64,000 nt of DNA, taken from the NCBI RefSeq assembly GCF_014884995.1, contig NZ_JABMII010000004.1, positions 248,001 through 312,000 of the forward strand, given 5' to 3'. Origin of the DNA: Spirabiliibacterium pneumoniae (GTDB taxonomy: Bacteria; Pseudomonadota; Gammaproteobacteria; Enterobacterales; Pasteurellaceae). A program made the translations under genes and the position numbers. This document shows, piece after piece, positions 33,405-43,913 of the stretch (position 1 is its first letter; each line of letters begins with the position of its first letter). The notes under the pieces are model-generated. The model saw nothing but the letters and a program-made list of their open reading frames with translations, was not told where the DNA came from and made no database searches.

Positions 33405-33830
33405 TCAGCACAGTGTTTTGACGTAATAATTCAGCTCGCGCCAGTGGTACCAACCGCACTTTTGCCAAAAACGATTGCCACTTTCATTGTCAGCGAACAC
33501 TAACAACCGCGCCATAGTAACGTTTTTCGCCCGCAGTTCGCGCTCCAAGCGCGCCAGCAGTGTCTGCCCCACACCTTGGCGTTGATAGGCCTGCGCCACC
33601 GCCATGTGATAGAGCGTGGCACGGCGACCATCAAAGCCACACAGCAGCACGCCGATAATCGCATCACCATCAACAGCAACGAAACTCAAATCAGGATTAT
33701 GCGCCAAAAAGCGCGCAATGCCCTCAGGGCTGTCGTCTTGCTCGCTCATGCCCATGCCAGGCGTAGCAGCCCAAAGTGCGGTCACTGCGTCATAATCCGA
33801 CAGCGTCATCAAGCGCAAGCGATATTCCAT
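33405..33830 (-). CDS. GNAT-family N-acetyltransferase
   Basis: 141 residues. The acetyl-CoA binding motif is visible as VAQAYQRQGVGQTLLARLE (about 82-100), followed by ARLLVFADNESGNRFWQKCGW typical of the GNAT C-terminal strand-helix. Substrate unknown. Its ATG overlaps the mnmA stop by one base (TGATG), so it is coupled to mnmA; this insertion between mnmA and hflD is not in E. coli. Confidence 0.88.
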   Translation of the reverse strand: MEYRLRLMTLSDYDAVTALWAATPGMGMSEQDDSPEGIARFLAHNPDLSFVAVDGDAIIGVLLCGFDGRRATLYHMAVAQAYQRQGVGQTLLARLERELRAKNVTMARLLVFADNESGNRFWQKCGWYHWRELNYYVKTLC

Positions 33831-34981
33831 CAGGCGATCCGCTGCTCGATAATGCCACCACCTAAGCAGACTTCGCCTTGATAAAACACGGCGGATTGCC
33901 CTGGCGTGACCGCACTTTGCGGTTTTTCAAAGCGCACTTCAATGCAGTCCTCGCCGCGCGGGATAACACGACACGGAATGTCTTGCTGGCGGTAACGGGT
34001 TTTCACCGTACAGGTAATTTCCCCATCGAGTGCTTGGCGGTCAACCCAGTCGAGTTGTTGCGCGATCAGGCCTTTCGAGAACAGTCGCGGGTGATCGTGC
34101 CCTTGGGCGACAATCAGCTCGTTGTTGGCGACATCTTTATCCACCACATACCACGCCTCTTCGCTGGCATTTTTCAAGCCGCCAATGCCAAGGCCTTTGC
34201 GCTGGCCGAGGGTGTGATACATCAAGCCGTCGTGCTGGCCGATAATCTCATTATCCACCGTGCGGATATTGCCAGGTTGCGCAGGCAAAAAGCGCGCAAG
34301 GAAGTCTTTAAATTTACGCTCACCGATAAAACAAATGCCCGTGGAGTCTTTCTTTTTGGCGGTCGCCAGCCCCAACTCTTCGGCAATTTGTCGCACCACG
34401 GGCTTTTCCAACTCGCCAACAGGGAAGAGGCTTTGCGCCACTTGGCGATGACTTAAGGTGTAGAGAAAATAGCTCTGATCCTTATTGACATCTAGCCCGC
34501 GCAAAAGTGCGGTTTTACCATTGCGCTCACCACGGCGCACATAATGCCCTGTGGCAATGAAATCCGCGCCTAAGTCTTCGGCGGCATAGTCTAAAAAGGC
34601 TTTGAATTTGATCTCTTTGTTGCACAAAATGTCGGGGTTGGGTGTGCGCCCAGCTTTATATTCTGCCAAAAAGTGCTCAAACACATTGTCCCAATACTCG
34701 GCGGCAAAGTTGATTTTATGTAGTTTGATCCCGAGCTTGTCGCATACTGCCTGCGCATCGGCCAAATCGGCGGCAGCGGAGCAATACTCACTGCCATCGT
34801 CCTCTTCCCAATTTTTCATAAACAAGCCTTCCACATGGTAGCCTTGAGCTTGCAAAATATAGGCGGAAACCGACGAATCCACGCCACCCGACATCCCCAC
34901 AATCACTTTTTTGTCGCCATTGGCGGCACGCTCTGCATCGGTTAAATGGCTAATGGCAGCAAAGGTTGCTGAGTGTATCAC
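33830..34981 (-). CDS. mnmA: tRNA 2-thiouridylase MnmA
   Basis: 383 residues. Adds sulfur to U34 of tRNA-Lys, -Glu and -Gln. PP-loop [10 protein letters not shown] near residues 29-38; catalytic cysteines in [12 protein letters not shown] and in [15 protein letters not shown] start at 34981: AAGGAG lies five bases upstream, while the nearby ATG is immediately followed by a stop. First gene of its operon. Confidence 0.96.
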   Translation of the reverse strand: MIHSATFAAISHLTDAERAANGDKKVIVGMSGGVDSSVSAYILQAQGYHVEGLFMKNWEEDDGSEYCSAAADLADAQAVCDKLGIKLHKINFAAEYWDNVFEHFLAEYKAGRTPNPDILCNKEIKFKAFLDYAAEDLGADFIATGHYVRRGERNGKTALLRGLDVNKDQSYFLYTLSHRQVAQSLFPVGELEKPVVRQIAEELGLATAKKKDSTGICFIGERKFKDFLARFLPAQPGNIRTVDNEIIGQHDGLMYHTLGQRKGLGIGGLKNASEEAWYVVDKDVANNELIVAQGHDHPRLFSKGLIAQQLDWVDRQALDGEITCTVKTRYRQQDIPCRVIPRGEDCIEVRFEKPQSAVTPGQSAVFYQGEVCLGGGIIEQRIA

Positions 34982-34990
34982 ATCTTCTCC

Positions 34991-35218
34991 TTATAAAATG
35001 CGCTCTTGCTGCGCGAGTTTGTCAAGGCGTGCTTGCTCTTGCGCCATTTTGGCTTTACGCTTGTCGCACGGCTCAGGGCAATCGCACACTTTTTCAAGCC
35101 CAAGGCTTGAAATACCGCCACAGCTGCCCGAAATCGTGCGCCGTTTTATGATATAACCGATCGACATGGCTAAAATCACCAGCAAAAACACCCCAAATGT
35201 GATCAAAAAAACCTTCAT
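34991..35218 (-). CDS. nqrM: NqrM, Na+-NQR maturation protein
   Basis: 75 residues: one N-terminal transmembrane helix (about 3-24) and a cysteine-rich segment SCGGISS...CDCPEPC, then a charged helix. NqrM is required for assembling the iron centre between NqrD and NqrE of the sodium-pumping NADH dehydrogenase. Eight bases after apbE at the end of the nqr cluster, exactly its known place. Confidence 0.92.
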   Translation of the reverse strand: MKVFLITFGVFLLVILAMSIGYIIKRRTISGSCGGISSLGLEKVCDCPEPCDKRKAKMAQEQARLDKLAQQERIL

Positions 35219-35226
35219 ACCCTGTC

Positions 35227-36270
35227 CTATTCTTTGATTAATTGTTTGAACGCATCCGACATTCTAATCTCAAAACCTTGCTTTGTCTTAACAATCATGT
35301 AAATCGCTAAGCCATCTTTTTGCGCCAGTGCCATGGCTTTGTCTTCGCCAAGCACAAAAAGGCCAGTGGACAAGCCGTCTGCCGTCATACATTGCGGCGT
35401 GATCACGGTGATCGATGCCAATTGATGTTGGATCGGCTTGCCTGTGTTGGGATCAATTTCGTGAGAAAAACGCACGCCGTTTTCTTCAAAATAGTTGCGA
35501 TAATCGCCTGAGGTTGCCATACCCATATCTTTTAGCCCCACAATTTGCTGCACTGCGCGGGTGCCGTCAAATTCAGGTTTTTCAATCGCGATTTGCCACA
35601 GCTGCCCTGCGTTGTTTTCCCCTTTTGCACTGATCTCTCCGCCGACTTCGACAAGGTAGTTTTTAATGCCTTGCGAGCGCAAGTAATCCGCCACTTGATC
35701 CACCCCAAAACCTTTAGCAATGGATGACAAGTCAAGGTAAAGCTCAGGCACAGTTTTACGCAAGCGATACTGCCCGTTACTTTCTTCTAAAATTAATTTA
35801 TCAATGCCCACCCACGCACGGCGTGCGTCAATTTCTGCCTGTGTTGGGGCTTTATCAGGGCGATGCTCTGGCCCAAAGCCCCACAAGTTCACCAGTGGGC
35901 CGACGGTAACATCCAGCGCGCCGTCAGTCACTTTATTAAGGCGGAGAGCTTCTTTCACCACACGGCCAAACTCAGGCGAAATCGAAAGTGCGGTCTGGGT
36001 ATCGCGCAGTTGGTTGAACTGCGAGATCTCCGAGTCTTTCATGTAGGTGGACATTTGGCGGTTAACTTCAGCGAGTACCGTATCAATACCTTGGTGAATT
36101 TGCTCTTCATCAGCAACTTTGTCATCACTGCCAACAATGTACTTCACATGATAAGTTGTACCCATGGTTTTGCCTGCTATCACCACTTCTTTTTTGGGCT
36201 GAGAGCAGGCGCTAATAAAAAAGGCTAGCCCGACGAGGGCCAGCCAGTTAATCATTTTGTTTTTACGCAT
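35227..36270 (-). CDS. apbE: FAD:protein FMN transferase ApbE
   Basis: 347 residues. Periplasmic lipoprotein (lipobox GLAFFISAC, then SQPKK) that attaches FMN to threonines of NqrB and NqrC. Family residues: GKTMGTTYHVKY, VGGEISAKG and MATSGDYRNYF. The frame continues to 36333, but ATG 36270 with AGGATT upstream gives a proper signal peptide. Placed after nqrF, so substrate and modifying enzyme are co-expressed. Confidence 0.95.
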   Translation of the reverse strand: MRKNKMINWLALVGLAFFISACSQPKKEVVIAGKTMGTTYHVKYIVGSDDKVADEEQIHQGIDTVLAEVNRQMSTYMKDSEISQFNQLRDTQTALSISPEFGRVVKEALRLNKVTDGALDVTVGPLVNLWGFGPEHRPDKAPTQAEIDARRAWVGIDKLILEESNGQYRLRKTVPELYLDLSSIAKGFGVDQVADYLRSQGIKNYLVEVGGEISAKGENNAGQLWQIAIEKPEFDGTRAVQQIVGLKDMGMATSGDYRNYFEENGVRFSHEIDPNTGKPIQHQLASITVITPQCMTADGLSTGLFVLGEDKAMALAQKDGLAIYMIVKTKQGFEIRMSDAFKQLIKE

Positions 36271-36292
36271 TTTTAATCCTAATGCAAGTCTA

Positions 36293-37516
36293 TTAACCGC
36301 CGAAGTCATCCAACAGGATATTTTCGTCTTCAACGCCTAAGTTTTTCAGCATGCCGATAACAGCCGCATTCATCACTGGCGGCCCACACATATAGTATTC
36401 ACAATCTTCTGGCGCTTCATGGTTTTTCAGGTAGTTTTCATAAAGCACGTTGTGGATAAAGCCAGTGTAGCCGTCCCAGTTGTCTTCTGGCAATGGGTCA
36501 GAAAGTGCCACATGCCACACAAAATTATCATTTTCAGCTTGCAAGGTGTCAAAATCTTCCACATAGAACATTTCACGTTTAGAACGTGCACCATACCAGA
36601 ACGACATTTTGCGTTTCGAGTGCAAGCGTTTGAGCTGGTCAAAAATGTGTGAACGCATTGGCGCCATGCCTGCGCCACCACCGATAAAGACCATTTCTGC
36701 ATCAGTATCTTTGGCAAAGAATTCACCAAATGGACCAGAGATGGTGACTTTATCACCTGGTTTGAGCGACCAAATATAAGACGACATTTGTCCTGGTGGC
36801 ACATCTGGGTTGTTCGGTGGCGGGGTTGCAATCCGCACGTTGAGCATTATGATGCCTTTTTCTTCAGGATATGATGCCATAGAATAAGCGCGCACAATAT
36901 GCTCATCAACTTTCGACACATAACGGAACAAATTGTATTTATTCCAGTCTTCGCGATACTCTTCTGGTACGTCAAAGTCAGCGTATTTCACTGTGTGTGG
37001 GTCAGCCTCAATTTGAATGTAGCCACCCGCCCTAAACGGCACTTCTTCCCCTTCTGGGATGGCCAATTTAAGCTCTTTGATGAATGTAGCCACATTGTCG
37101 TTGGAAATAACGGTACATTCCCATTTTTTCACTCCAAAGATCTCTGGCTCCACTTCCACTTCCATGTCGGTTTTTACGTTTACCTGACAAGACAAGCGCC
37201 AGCCCTCTTTGGCTTCTTTTTTGCTGATATGTGACATTTCAGTTGGTAAAATATCACCACCACCTTTGAGCACCTTCACTCTACATTGCCCACAGGAGCC
37301 ACCACCCCCACACGCAGATGAGACAAAGATCCCTTTACTGGCCAAAGCACCAAGCAATTTACCGCCCGCAGGAATGTGAATCGCTTTTTCTGGATCTTCA
37401 TTAATCTCAATTGTTATATCGCCAGAATTCACCAATTTAGATTTAGCCAATAAAATTAATACGGCTAAAGTCAATACTATCAGGGTGAACATTGCGATAC
37501 CTAAGATAATCTCCAT
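36293..37516 (-). CDS. nqrF: Na+-NQR subunit F
   Basis: 407 residues. NADH-oxidising subunit: one N-terminal transmembrane helix, a [2Fe-2S] ferredoxin domain with [13 protein letters not shown] and a distant Cys (LSCQV), then FAD (RAYSMASYP) and NADH-binding ([12 protein letters not shown]) domains. Ends with the conserved DDFGG. Sixth nqr gene, 12 bases after nqrE. Confidence 0.97.
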   Translation of the reverse strand: MEIILGIAMFTLIVLTLAVLILLAKSKLVNSGDITIEINEDPEKAIHIPAGGKLLGALASKGIFVSSACGGGGSCGQCRVKVLKGGGDILPTEMSHISKKEAKEGWRLSCQVNVKTDMEVEVEPEIFGVKKWECTVISNDNVATFIKELKLAIPEGEEVPFRAGGYIQIEADPHTVKYADFDVPEEYREDWNKYNLFRYVSKVDEHIVRAYSMASYPEEKGIIMLNVRIATPPPNNPDVPPGQMSSYIWSLKPGDKVTISGPFGEFFAKDTDAEMVFIGGGAGMAPMRSHIFDQLKRLHSKRKMSFWYGARSKREMFYVEDFDTLQAENDNFVWHVALSDPLPEDNWDGYTGFIHNVLYENYLKNHEAPEDCEYYMCGPPVMNAAVIGMLKNLGVEDENILLDDFGG

Positions 37517-37528
37517 TTCATTCCCCTC

Positions 37529-38125
37529 TTATAACTGGATACCAGAAAACGACATAAAACCAAGCGCCATTAGACCTACGGTAATAAAAGTTATACCGAG
37601 TCCTTTTAGACCTTTTGGCACATCGGAATATTTCATTTTTTCTGTGATACCAGCCAGTGCAACAATGGCTAACATCCAGCCAGTACCCGCACCAACACCG
37701 TAAACCACAGACTCTGCGAAGTTATAATCACGTTGCACCATAAATGATACGCCACCAAAGATCGCACAGTTAACTGTAATCAATGGCAAGAAAATACCTA
37801 ACGCGTTATAAAGCGCGGGGAAGAATTTATCTAATACCATTTCAAGAATTTGCACTAAGGCTGCGATAACACCGATAAAAGTAATAAAATTTAAAAAGCT
37901 TAAATCAATACCTTCTATTAATGCACCATCACGCAAAATCAGATTATAAACAACATTGTTTACTGGAACAGCAATACCTAGCACAAAAATAACTGCTATG
38001 CCCAACCCAAATGCTGTTGAAACTTTTTTTGATACCGCAAGGAAAGTACACATTCCTAAGAAGAAGGCCAGCGCCATATTCTCAATGAATACGGATTTTA
38101 CAAATAAACTAATATAATGTTCCAT
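37529..38125 (-). CDS. nqrE: Na+-NQR subunit E
   Basis: 198 residues, six transmembrane segments. Pairs with NqrD; the two hold a membrane iron centre with Cys residues such as in [12 protein letters not shown] and NCAIFGG. The frame extends to 38143, but ATG 38125 gives the family N-terminus [20 protein letters not shown]. Four bases after nqrD. Confidence 0.97.
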   Translation of the reverse strand: MEHYISLFVKSVFIENMALAFFLGMCTFLAVSKKVSTAFGLGIAVIFVLGIAVPVNNVVYNLILRDGALIEGIDLSFLNFITFIGVIAALVQILEMVLDKFFPALYNALGIFLPLITVNCAIFGGVSFMVQRDYNFAESVVYGVGAGTGWMLAIVALAGITEKMKYSDVPKGLKGLGITFITVGLMALGFMSFSGIQL

Positions 38126-38129
38126 TGTA

Positions 38130-38756
38130 CTAATCCTTCTCAACTTGTTCAGGTTTCATAGTGCGCAACCCCCAAATGATGAATCCGATGATGAAAAACG
38201 CACTCGGTGCCAGCAAAAATAGGCCATTTGGTTGATACCAGCCACCATCTTGCACGGTTGGCAAAATAGTCATGCCGAAGAGCTTCCCTGAACCAATCAA
38301 CTCACGCAAGAAAGCCACCGTAATTAAGATCGCACCATAGCCTAAGCCATTACCGATCCCATCAAGGAAACTATCAAGCGGTTTTTCTTTCATCGCAAAG
38401 GCTTCTGCACGGCCCATTACGATACAGTTGGTGATAATCAAGCCCACAAATACCGACAATTGTTTTGAGATATCATAGGCAAACGCACGCAGCACTTGGT
38501 CAACCAAAATAACGAGTGAGGCGATAATCGCCATCTGCACAATAATCCGAATGCTGTTTGGGATATAATTGCGAATAAGCGAAATAAACAAGCTCGAAAA
38601 CGCTGTAACCAAACTGACTGAGATCCCCATCACAATGGCAGTTTCCATTTTGGTGGTCACCGCCAGTGCAGAACAGATACCGAGAATCTGTAATGCAATT
38701 GGGTTATTGTCTAAGATTGGTGAGAGCAATAATGTTTTTGCATTTGTTTTACTCAT
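38130..38756 (-). CDS. nqrD: Na+-NQR subunit D
   Basis: 208 residues, six transmembrane segments. NqrD/RnfE family: [14 protein letters not shown] and [14 protein letters not shown] contain the conserved cysteines. Start overlaps the end of nqrC by eight bases. Confidence 0.97.
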   Translation of the reverse strand: MSKTNAKTLLLSPILDNNPIALQILGICSALAVTTKMETAIVMGISVSLVTAFSSLFISLIRNYIPNSIRIIVQMAIIASLVILVDQVLRAFAYDISKQLSVFVGLIITNCIVMGRAEAFAMKEKPLDSFLDGIGNGLGYGAILITVAFLRELIGSGKLFGMTILPTVQDGGWYQPNGLFLLAPSAFFIIGFIIWGLRTMKPEQVEKD

Positions 38757-39519
38757 GACTTAATGCTCCTTCTCTTAGTTTTTGTAAGAAAGGACCAAAT
38801 CCTTTCGGACCAAACCAGAATTTAAACGTATTTTGCACCCCATTACTAGTCAAAGTTGCACCTGAAAGCGCATCAATGCCATGTGCTTTGTCGGCTGAGC
38901 CACCTTTGCTCACATGTAAGACTACCTTGCCTTGATCGTCAAAAATCGTTTTGCCAGGAAATTGCGCCTGCCATTTTGGATTTTCAATCTCACCACCAAG
39001 CCCTGGGGTTTCACCTTGATCGTAGTAAGTGATACCATCGAGTGTGTTACCATCAGGTTTGACAGACACAAAGCCATACATGACCGACCAAAGCCCTGTG
39101 CCATAAATTGGCAATACAACTTGATCAACTTTACCTTGTGCATTTTTCACTAAGTAAACTTGAGCTAAATTGGCGCGGCGACGAATCTTCGCTACGTCAT
39201 CATCAGCTGAGATAGCTTGGCTGGTTTGTGGATCTTTTGCCGCTTTTTTGGCATCAAAATCATCTTGATTTGCCACAAAATCACCTGTGTTTAAATCTAC
39301 CAAACGAGGCTCAATACGCTCAGCATAAATTGACTTAATATTGGCACCTTTCTCAAGCAGGCCTGCCACGCTTAAAATATTTTTTTGTTTATCGAGCAGT
39401 TTTTGCTCTTCTTGCAACGGCTTCAAGCTCACCGCAGAGCCCGCTACGATAACAGAACAGGCAAGGCTGACGAGGATAACCACCACCAGCGTGCCGAAAA
39501 CACTATCTTTCTTAAACAT
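38749..39519 (-). CDS. nqrC: Na+-NQR subunit C
   Basis: 256 residues. One N-terminal transmembrane helix and a periplasmic FMN domain; Thr224 in SGATLTS is the expected covalent FMN site. The open frame extends to 39591 inside nqrB; ATG 39519 ([14 protein letters not shown]) fits the family. Overlaps nqrB by eight bases. Confidence 0.96.
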   Translation of the reverse strand: MFKKDSVFGTLVVVILVSLACSVIVAGSAVSLKPLQEEQKLLDKQKNILSVAGLLEKGANIKSIYAERIEPRLVDLNTGDFVANQDDFDAKKAAKDPQTSQAISADDDVAKIRRRANLAQVYLVKNAQGKVDQVVLPIYGTGLWSVMYGFVSVKPDGNTLDGITYYDQGETPGLGGEIENPKWQAQFPGKTIFDDQGKVVLHVSKGGSADKAHGIDALSGATLTSNGVQNTFKFWFGPKGFGPFLQKLREGALSHE

Positions 39520-40753
39520 TACGCGCTCTCCTACGTTTGATGTTCGCTTGAACGACAAGGTAGTCAAACAATGGCGCGAACAAGTTAGCAAACAAAATCG
39601 CCAACATCATTCCTTCTGGGTAGGCTGGGTTAACCACGCGGATCAACACGCACATCACCCCAATCAACGCGCCATACCACCATTTACCTTTATTAGTAAA
39701 CGAGGCTGAAACTGGATCGGTTGCCATAAAGAACATCCCAAAAGCAAAGCCACCGAGCACCAAATGCCAATACCACGGCATTGAGAACATTGGGTTGGTG
39801 TCTGAGCCAATAAAGTTGAACAGGCTAGAAGTTAAGATCATGCCGATCATCACCCCTGCAACAATCCGCCAAGAAGCGACACGACCAAAAATGATGATCG
39901 CACCACCGATAATCAGCATTAAAGTTGACACTTCACCAATAGAGCCTGGAATATTACCAATGAAAGCATCTTGCCAAGTGATTGGCTGTTGAGTAACAGT
40001 GTGCATCAAACCCGCTTCGCCACCACTGCTCCATTGTGAAAGTGCGGTCGCGCCTGTAAAGCCGTCAGCCGCTGTCCACACAGCGTCACCTGAAATATTC
40101 GCTGGATACGCAAAGAACAAGAATGCACGACCAGCCAACGCAGGGTTTAGGAAGTTTTTACCAGTTCCCCCAAAGACCTCTTTGGCAACTACCACACCAA
40201 AGGTGATGCCCAGTACCGCTTGCCATAATGGCAATGTTGGTGGCACGATAAGCGCAAATAGAATTGAAGTAACGAAGAATCCTTCATTCACTTCATGCCC
40301 ACGCACCATAGCAAAGAGCACCTCCCAAAAACCACCAACGATAAATACGGTGATGTAAATTGGCAGGAAGTAAGTTGCCCCGAGGAGCATTTTGCTACCC
40401 CAGCTGGCGTTTGGCGCTAATGTACCGCCTAAGCTTTCAGTTAGCCAGTAGTGCCAGTCGTTGTTAATGACAGCTTGCAGTGCCTCACCTTGGTAAAGGT
40501 GATTGAGTGCCACAATCGCTTGCCCACCTACGTTGTAGATGCCATAAAATAGTGCTGGGAAGATGGCCAGCCAAACCAAAATCATCATTCGTTTTAAGTC
40601 AACGGCATCGCGCACATGCGCATTGGTGCGAGTCACTGTACCTGGAGTATAAAAAATAGTTGCTGCTGCTTCATACAGTGCAAAGAATTTTTCGTATTTT
40701 CCACCAGGTAAGAACGCAGGCTCCATTTTTTCTAACAGATGTTTCAAACCCAT
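39512..40753 (-). CDS. nqrB: Na+-NQR subunit B
   Basis: 413 residues, about ten transmembrane helices. Main membrane subunit, with quinone and riboflavin sites and part of the sodium path. Thr236 in [12 protein letters not shown] is the covalent FMN site, at the same number as in Vibrio cholerae NqrB. N-terminus [14 protein letters not shown] is typical. Two bases after nqrA. Confidence 0.97.
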   Translation of the reverse strand: MGLKHLLEKMEPAFLPGGKYEKFFALYEAAATIFYTPGTVTRTNAHVRDAVDLKRMMILVWLAIFPALFYGIYNVGGQAIVALNHLYQGEALQAVINNDWHYWLTESLGGTLAPNASWGSKMLLGATYFLPIYITVFIVGGFWEVLFAMVRGHEVNEGFFVTSILFALIVPPTLPLWQAVLGITFGVVVAKEVFGGTGKNFLNPALAGRAFLFFAYPANISGDAVWTAADGFTGATALSQWSSGGEAGLMHTVTQQPITWQDAFIGNIPGSIGEVSTLMLIIGGAIIIFGRVASWRIVAGVMIGMILTSSLFNFIGSDTNPMFSMPWYWHLVLGGFAFGMFFMATDPVSASFTNKGKWWYGALIGVMCVLIRVVNPAYPEGMMLAILFANLFAPLFDYLVVQANIKRRRARNV

Positions 40754-40755
40754 TT

Positions 40756-42099
40756 TTAACCATCCTTCTCAATCTTAGTCAAGACATCGCGTAAGATTGG
40801 GCCATATTCGTATTTGCCTGGACACACATAGGTGCACAGTGCCAAATCTTCTTCATCAAGCTCCAAACAACCAAGCGCTTGCGCCTCATCTGTGTCACCT
40901 GCGATCAAATCACGCAATAACATTGTTGGTAAAATATCAAGTGGCATCACACGTTCGTAACTACCAATTGGCACCATAGCGCGTTCACTGCCATTTACCG
41001 CCGTTGTCATTGGGAATAATTTACTGCGTAAAAAATGCCCCAATGTGGTGCGAGTGATTGAGAATTTATCTGATGCAGGCGTAATCCAACCAAATAATTC
41101 TTTTTCGCGTCCTTCAAGTAACACCGATACTTGCAAATGATATGCCCCAAGATAAGCATGTGGTGCATCAGCGATCGTACCATTAAGCACAGAGCCTGAA
41201 ATCACACGGTTTTCACCGTCTTTTAGTTGCCCTGCCGTCAGCTCATTGAGCGAGGCACCTACGCAAGTGCGCAGTAATCTCGGCTCTTTAACCTGAGGTC
41301 CAGCAAGTGAAATCACGCGTTCAGTGCTGATTTCACCGGTGGTGAATAATCTACCAATAGCCATCACGTCTTGATAGTTGATAGTCCATACCGTTTTGGT
41401 CGCACTCACGGGCTCTAAAAAGTGAATGTGAGTACCCACTAATCCTGCTGGATGCGGGCCACTGAAGGTTTCAACATGTAATTTGGCGATACTTGGTGCG
41501 GTGATAGGTGCACCGTCGGCTTTACACAAATAAAGTTTATCGCAGTTCAAGCGACTTAAGATCACAAGCCCATCGTGAAAGGCATCAATGTCAGCATTAA
41601 TCACAACAGACGGATCTGCCGCTAACGGGTTGGTATCCATCGCGTTGACAAAAATAGCCGCAGGCTTGCTGTCAACGACAGGCACTTTGCTAAATGGACG
41701 AGTGCGAAGCACACGCCAAAGACCCGCATCAAGCAATTGCTTACGCACTTGCTCATCGCTGAGCGAGGCTAGCTGTTGGCGGTCAAATTTTTCAAAAGTA
41801 ATTTGCTCGTTACCTTCAACCTTAATCACTACAGATTGCAATACGCGCTTAGCGCCGCGGTTGATTGCCGTGACAGTGCCGCTGGCAGGGGCAGTAAAAT
41901 GTACGCCAGGGTTTTTCTTATCAGAAAACAACACCTGGCCTTTTTTCACTACATCGCCTTCTCGCACACTCATCGACGGACGCATTCCCACAAAATCTTC
42001 GCCAAGCACCGCAACTTCAGTAATGGCGGGGCCATTCTGGATTACCTGCGCTGGTTTCCCACATAGAGGAAGGTCCAAGCCTTTTTTAATCGTAATCAT
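40756..42099 (-). CDS. nqrA: Na+-NQR subunit A
   Basis: 447 residues. Cytoplasmic-side subunit beginning [20 protein letters not shown], the classical NqrA start, with a biotinyl-lipoyl-like fold in the first 100 residues. First gene of nqrABCDEF-apbE-nqrM; this enzyme couples NADH oxidation by quinone to sodium export. Its 375-base upstream region contains a strong hairpin. Confidence 0.97.
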   Translation of the reverse strand: MITIKKGLDLPLCGKPAQVIQNGPAITEVAVLGEDFVGMRPSMSVREGDVVKKGQVLFSDKKNPGVHFTAPASGTVTAINRGAKRVLQSVVIKVEGNEQITFEKFDRQQLASLSDEQVRKQLLDAGLWRVLRTRPFSKVPVVDSKPAAIFVNAMDTNPLAADPSVVINADIDAFHDGLVILSRLNCDKLYLCKADGAPITAPSIAKLHVETFSGPHPAGLVGTHIHFLEPVSATKTVWTINYQDVMAIGRLFTTGEISTERVISLAGPQVKEPRLLRTCVGASLNELTAGQLKDGENRVISGSVLNGTIADAPHAYLGAYHLQVSVLLEGREKELFGWITPASDKFSITRTTLGHFLRSKLFPMTTAVNGSERAMVPIGSYERVMPLDILPTMLLRDLIAGDTDEAQALGCLELDEEDLALCTYVCPGKYEYGPILRDVLTKIEKDG

Positions 42100-42250
42100 A
42101 TGTTAGCACTACTTATCAGTTAGGTTTACATCACACCACACCACAAAGTGCGGTGCGGCCTCGTTTTGAGCCCTAGAAGCAATAGCAACTCTTGGTACGC
42201 CAAAAGTTGCCATGCAAAGCAACGTTAAAAACTCAAATTCTTTCCATAGA

Positions 42251-42293
42251 AACAAGCACATACCCTCTCAATGCTACATTGAGTGTGCTTGTT
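42251..42293. promoter_or_regulatory. Long two-part hairpin upstream of nqrA
   Basis: Outer stem AACAAGCACA (42251-42260) with TGTGCTTGTT (42284-42293); inner stem CTCAATG (42267-42273) with CATTGAG (42277-42283), loop CTA. Two weaker hairpins follow at about 42187-42208 and 42205-42223. No T-run follows directly on either strand. It would lie in the nqr leader RNA if transcription starts above 42300. No gene is visible in 42100-42474. Confidence 0.5.
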
Positions 42294-42474
42294 CGTTAAA
42301 TTTTTGCTAATAAAAGTACGCTATTGTAACCAATTAAAGGGCTAAAATTCCACTTTAACCGCACTTTTTTTTGATCTAATTGCGCTATTTTTGCGATTTT
42401 TAAGAACAAAACAAGGGTTTGATTTTTTAGCAATAAATAATTCACCTATTACTGATTTTTCACCCGTTTTTAAG

Positions 42475-42777
42475 CTATTTTCCATGGCCTGCGCAACGCG
42501 GTGAGGAAATCACAGCTTCACACTCGGCCCACTCTTGCACAGTGAATGTGTGTAACGACAGCGCATGCACGCCATTATTGCCTTGATTCAACGCTTGATA
42601 AACCGATTGATGACGCGCTACAGCACGTTTGCCCACAAACTTATCGCTCACCAGCACAATACGAAAATGCGAATCAGCCCCTTTGCCTGAGCTGTGTAGG
42701 TGACTTTCGTTTTCCACCAACAAAAAGTGCGGTGCAAATTGGGCGTGTAAAATGGTTTCGATCTGCTGTTGATTCAT
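42475..42777 (-). CDS. bolA: BolA-family protein
   Basis: 100 residues. BolA proteins pair with monothiol glutaredoxins and act in iron-sulfur handling and stress morphology. Family features: NESHLHSSGKGADSHFRIVLVS and RHQSVYQAL, with the conserved His residues. The frame extends to 42831, but GAGGGTAAT precedes ATG 42777. Divergent from yajG, as the two neighbours are in E. coli. Confidence 0.93.
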   Translation of the reverse strand: MNQQQIETILHAQFAPHFLLVENESHLHSSGKGADSHFRIVLVSDKFVGKRAVARHQSVYQALNQGNNGVHALSLHTFTVQEWAECEAVISSPRCAGHGK

Positions 42778-42860
42778 ATTACCCTCGCTGGAAACACTAT
42801 ACATTATCTCGAGAGTTTGCCACAATAACACTATCGGATGAATTAGCCAAAGGAGTTTAT

Positions 42861-43490
42861 ATGAAAAATTGGAAAAAAACTATCGCCACTACCGCACTTT
42901 TAAGTACCTGTGTAGTACTGAGTGCCTGCCAAGCACCTGTGAGCAACACTCTTAACTTTGTGCCACCAGCACCGAGTGCGAATTTCAGCACACAAAATCA
43001 GCAAGTAAGTGTGAATGTGCTAGCTCAAGATCAGCGCGCAAGTTCTGAGGTGGCCAGCTTTGCGGAAAACGGCAAAATGCGCCATTTGCAAGCAAGCCCT
43101 GAGGTAGCTCAACTATTCCAACAAGTGGTGCAGCAAGATCTCAACAGTAAGGGCTTTCGCGTCGCTTCTGGCATGGCAACGAATGCCAATGTGGTGGTGG
43201 TAATCAAAGAGTTCTACGCCAAAGTCTCTGAAGGCAACCTGTCGCATAAAATTGATAGCAAAGTCGCAGTAAGCGTGAATGTGCAAGGTGCTGCGGGCAA
43301 CTTTAGTAAAAGTTTCTCCGCCACTAACACCAAAGAAGGTGCATTTGGCGTGAACAACGAGAAAATTCAAGCGGTGCTCAACAGTGCCTTCCAAGATGTG
43401 GTGACCAAAATCTACAACGACAATGAAATTGGTCAATCACTGCTGCGCCTAAGCCGCCGTCCTGCGGTGCAATACGCCCCTGCACAATAA
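42861..43490 (+). CDS. yajG: YajG-family lipoprotein
   Basis: 209 residues. Lipoprotein signal ending at Cys23 (VVLSAC). The rest resembles YajG (DUF-type periplasmic/outer membrane lipoprotein of unknown function): a beta-rich domain with LNSKGFRVAS and VVVIKEFYAKVSEG. The open frame starts far upstream at 42546, antisense to bolA; ATG 42861 with AAAGGAG is clearly the start. Confidence 0.88.
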   Translation: MKNWKKTIATTALLSTCVVLSACQAPVSNTLNFVPPAPSANFSTQNQQVSVNVLAQDQRASSEVASFAENGKMRHLQASPEVAQLFQQVVQQDLNSKGFRVASGMATNANVVVVIKEFYAKVSEGNLSHKIDSKVAVSVNVQGAAGNFSKSFSATNTKEGAFGVNNEKIQAVLNSAFQDVVTKIYNDNEIGQSLLRLSRRPAVQYAPAQ

Positions 43491-43507
43491 CACACCACAC
43501 TTTTGAT

Positions 43508-43537
43508 AACCGCACTTTTAACAGTGCGGTTTTTTAT
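43508..43537 (+). terminator. Terminator of yajG
   Basis: AACCGCACTTTTAACAGTGCGGTTTTTTAT: stem of one exact uptake sequence and one imperfect copy (CAGTGCGGT), followed by a T-run. Confidence 0.75.
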
Positions 43538-43544
43538 TTGCAAC

Positions 43545-43574
43545 AAAAAACCCGCTGAGATTACTCAACGGGTT
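43545..43574 (-). terminator. Terminator of the tRNA-Phe/tRNA-Asn transcript
   Basis: On the minus strand AACCCG(TTGAG) TAAT (CTCAG)CGGGTT followed by TTTTTG. Confidence 0.8.
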
Positions 43575-43580
43575 AGAATT

Positions 43581-43656
43581 TGGCTCCTCCTGCTGGACTT
43601 GAACCAGCGACATACGGATTAACAGTCCGCCGTTCTACCGACTGAACTAAGGAGGA
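43581..43656 (-). tRNA. tRNA-Asn (anticodon GTT)
   Basis: 76 bases with CCA. On the minus strand it begins TCCTCCTTAGTTCAGTCGG; anticodon loop ACTGTTAATC; acceptor TCCTCCT pairs with AGGAGGA. Five bases after tRNA-Phe, same transcript. Confidence 0.97.
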
Positions 43657-43660
43657 AAAG

Positions 43661-43736
43661 TGGTGCCCGGAGGCGGAATCGAACCACCGACACGGGGATT
43701 TTCAATCCCCTGCTCTACCGACTGAGCTATCCGGGC
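43661..43736 (-). tRNA. tRNA-Phe (anticodon GAA)
   Basis: 76 bases with CCA. On the minus strand it begins GCCCGGATAGCTCAGTCGG; anticodon loop ATTGAAAATC; acceptor GCCCGGA pairs with TCCGGGC. Confidence 0.97.
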
Positions 43737-43754
43737 AACGTCTTAGTGGTGCGT

Positions 43755-43783
43755 ATTAAACGTTTTTTTCGTCTTTAAGTCAA
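43755..43783 (-). promoter_or_regulatory. Promoter of the tRNA-Phe/tRNA-Asn pair
   Basis: On the minus strand TTGACT (43783-43778), 17-base spacer, TTTAAT (43760-43755). Confidence 0.75.
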
Positions 43784-43913
43784 CACTTAATCCAAAATTT
43801 TTTTCGCTTTTGTGCTTAAGTGCGTGCAAATTGTGCAAATTGACGCAAATCAAAACACATTCTGCACTTTTATTACGCGCCACATCAAAGTGCGGTAACC
43901 GCACTTTCTGTTT

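Noticed and set aside
42546..42860. N-terminal extension of yajG
   Set aside because: It is antisense to bolA, and a lipoprotein signal with a strong ribosome site begins at 42861.
43887..43907. Inverted uptake pair after asd as a terminator
   Set aside because: Good stem but a one-base centre and no T-run on the asd strand; noted only as an uptake pair.
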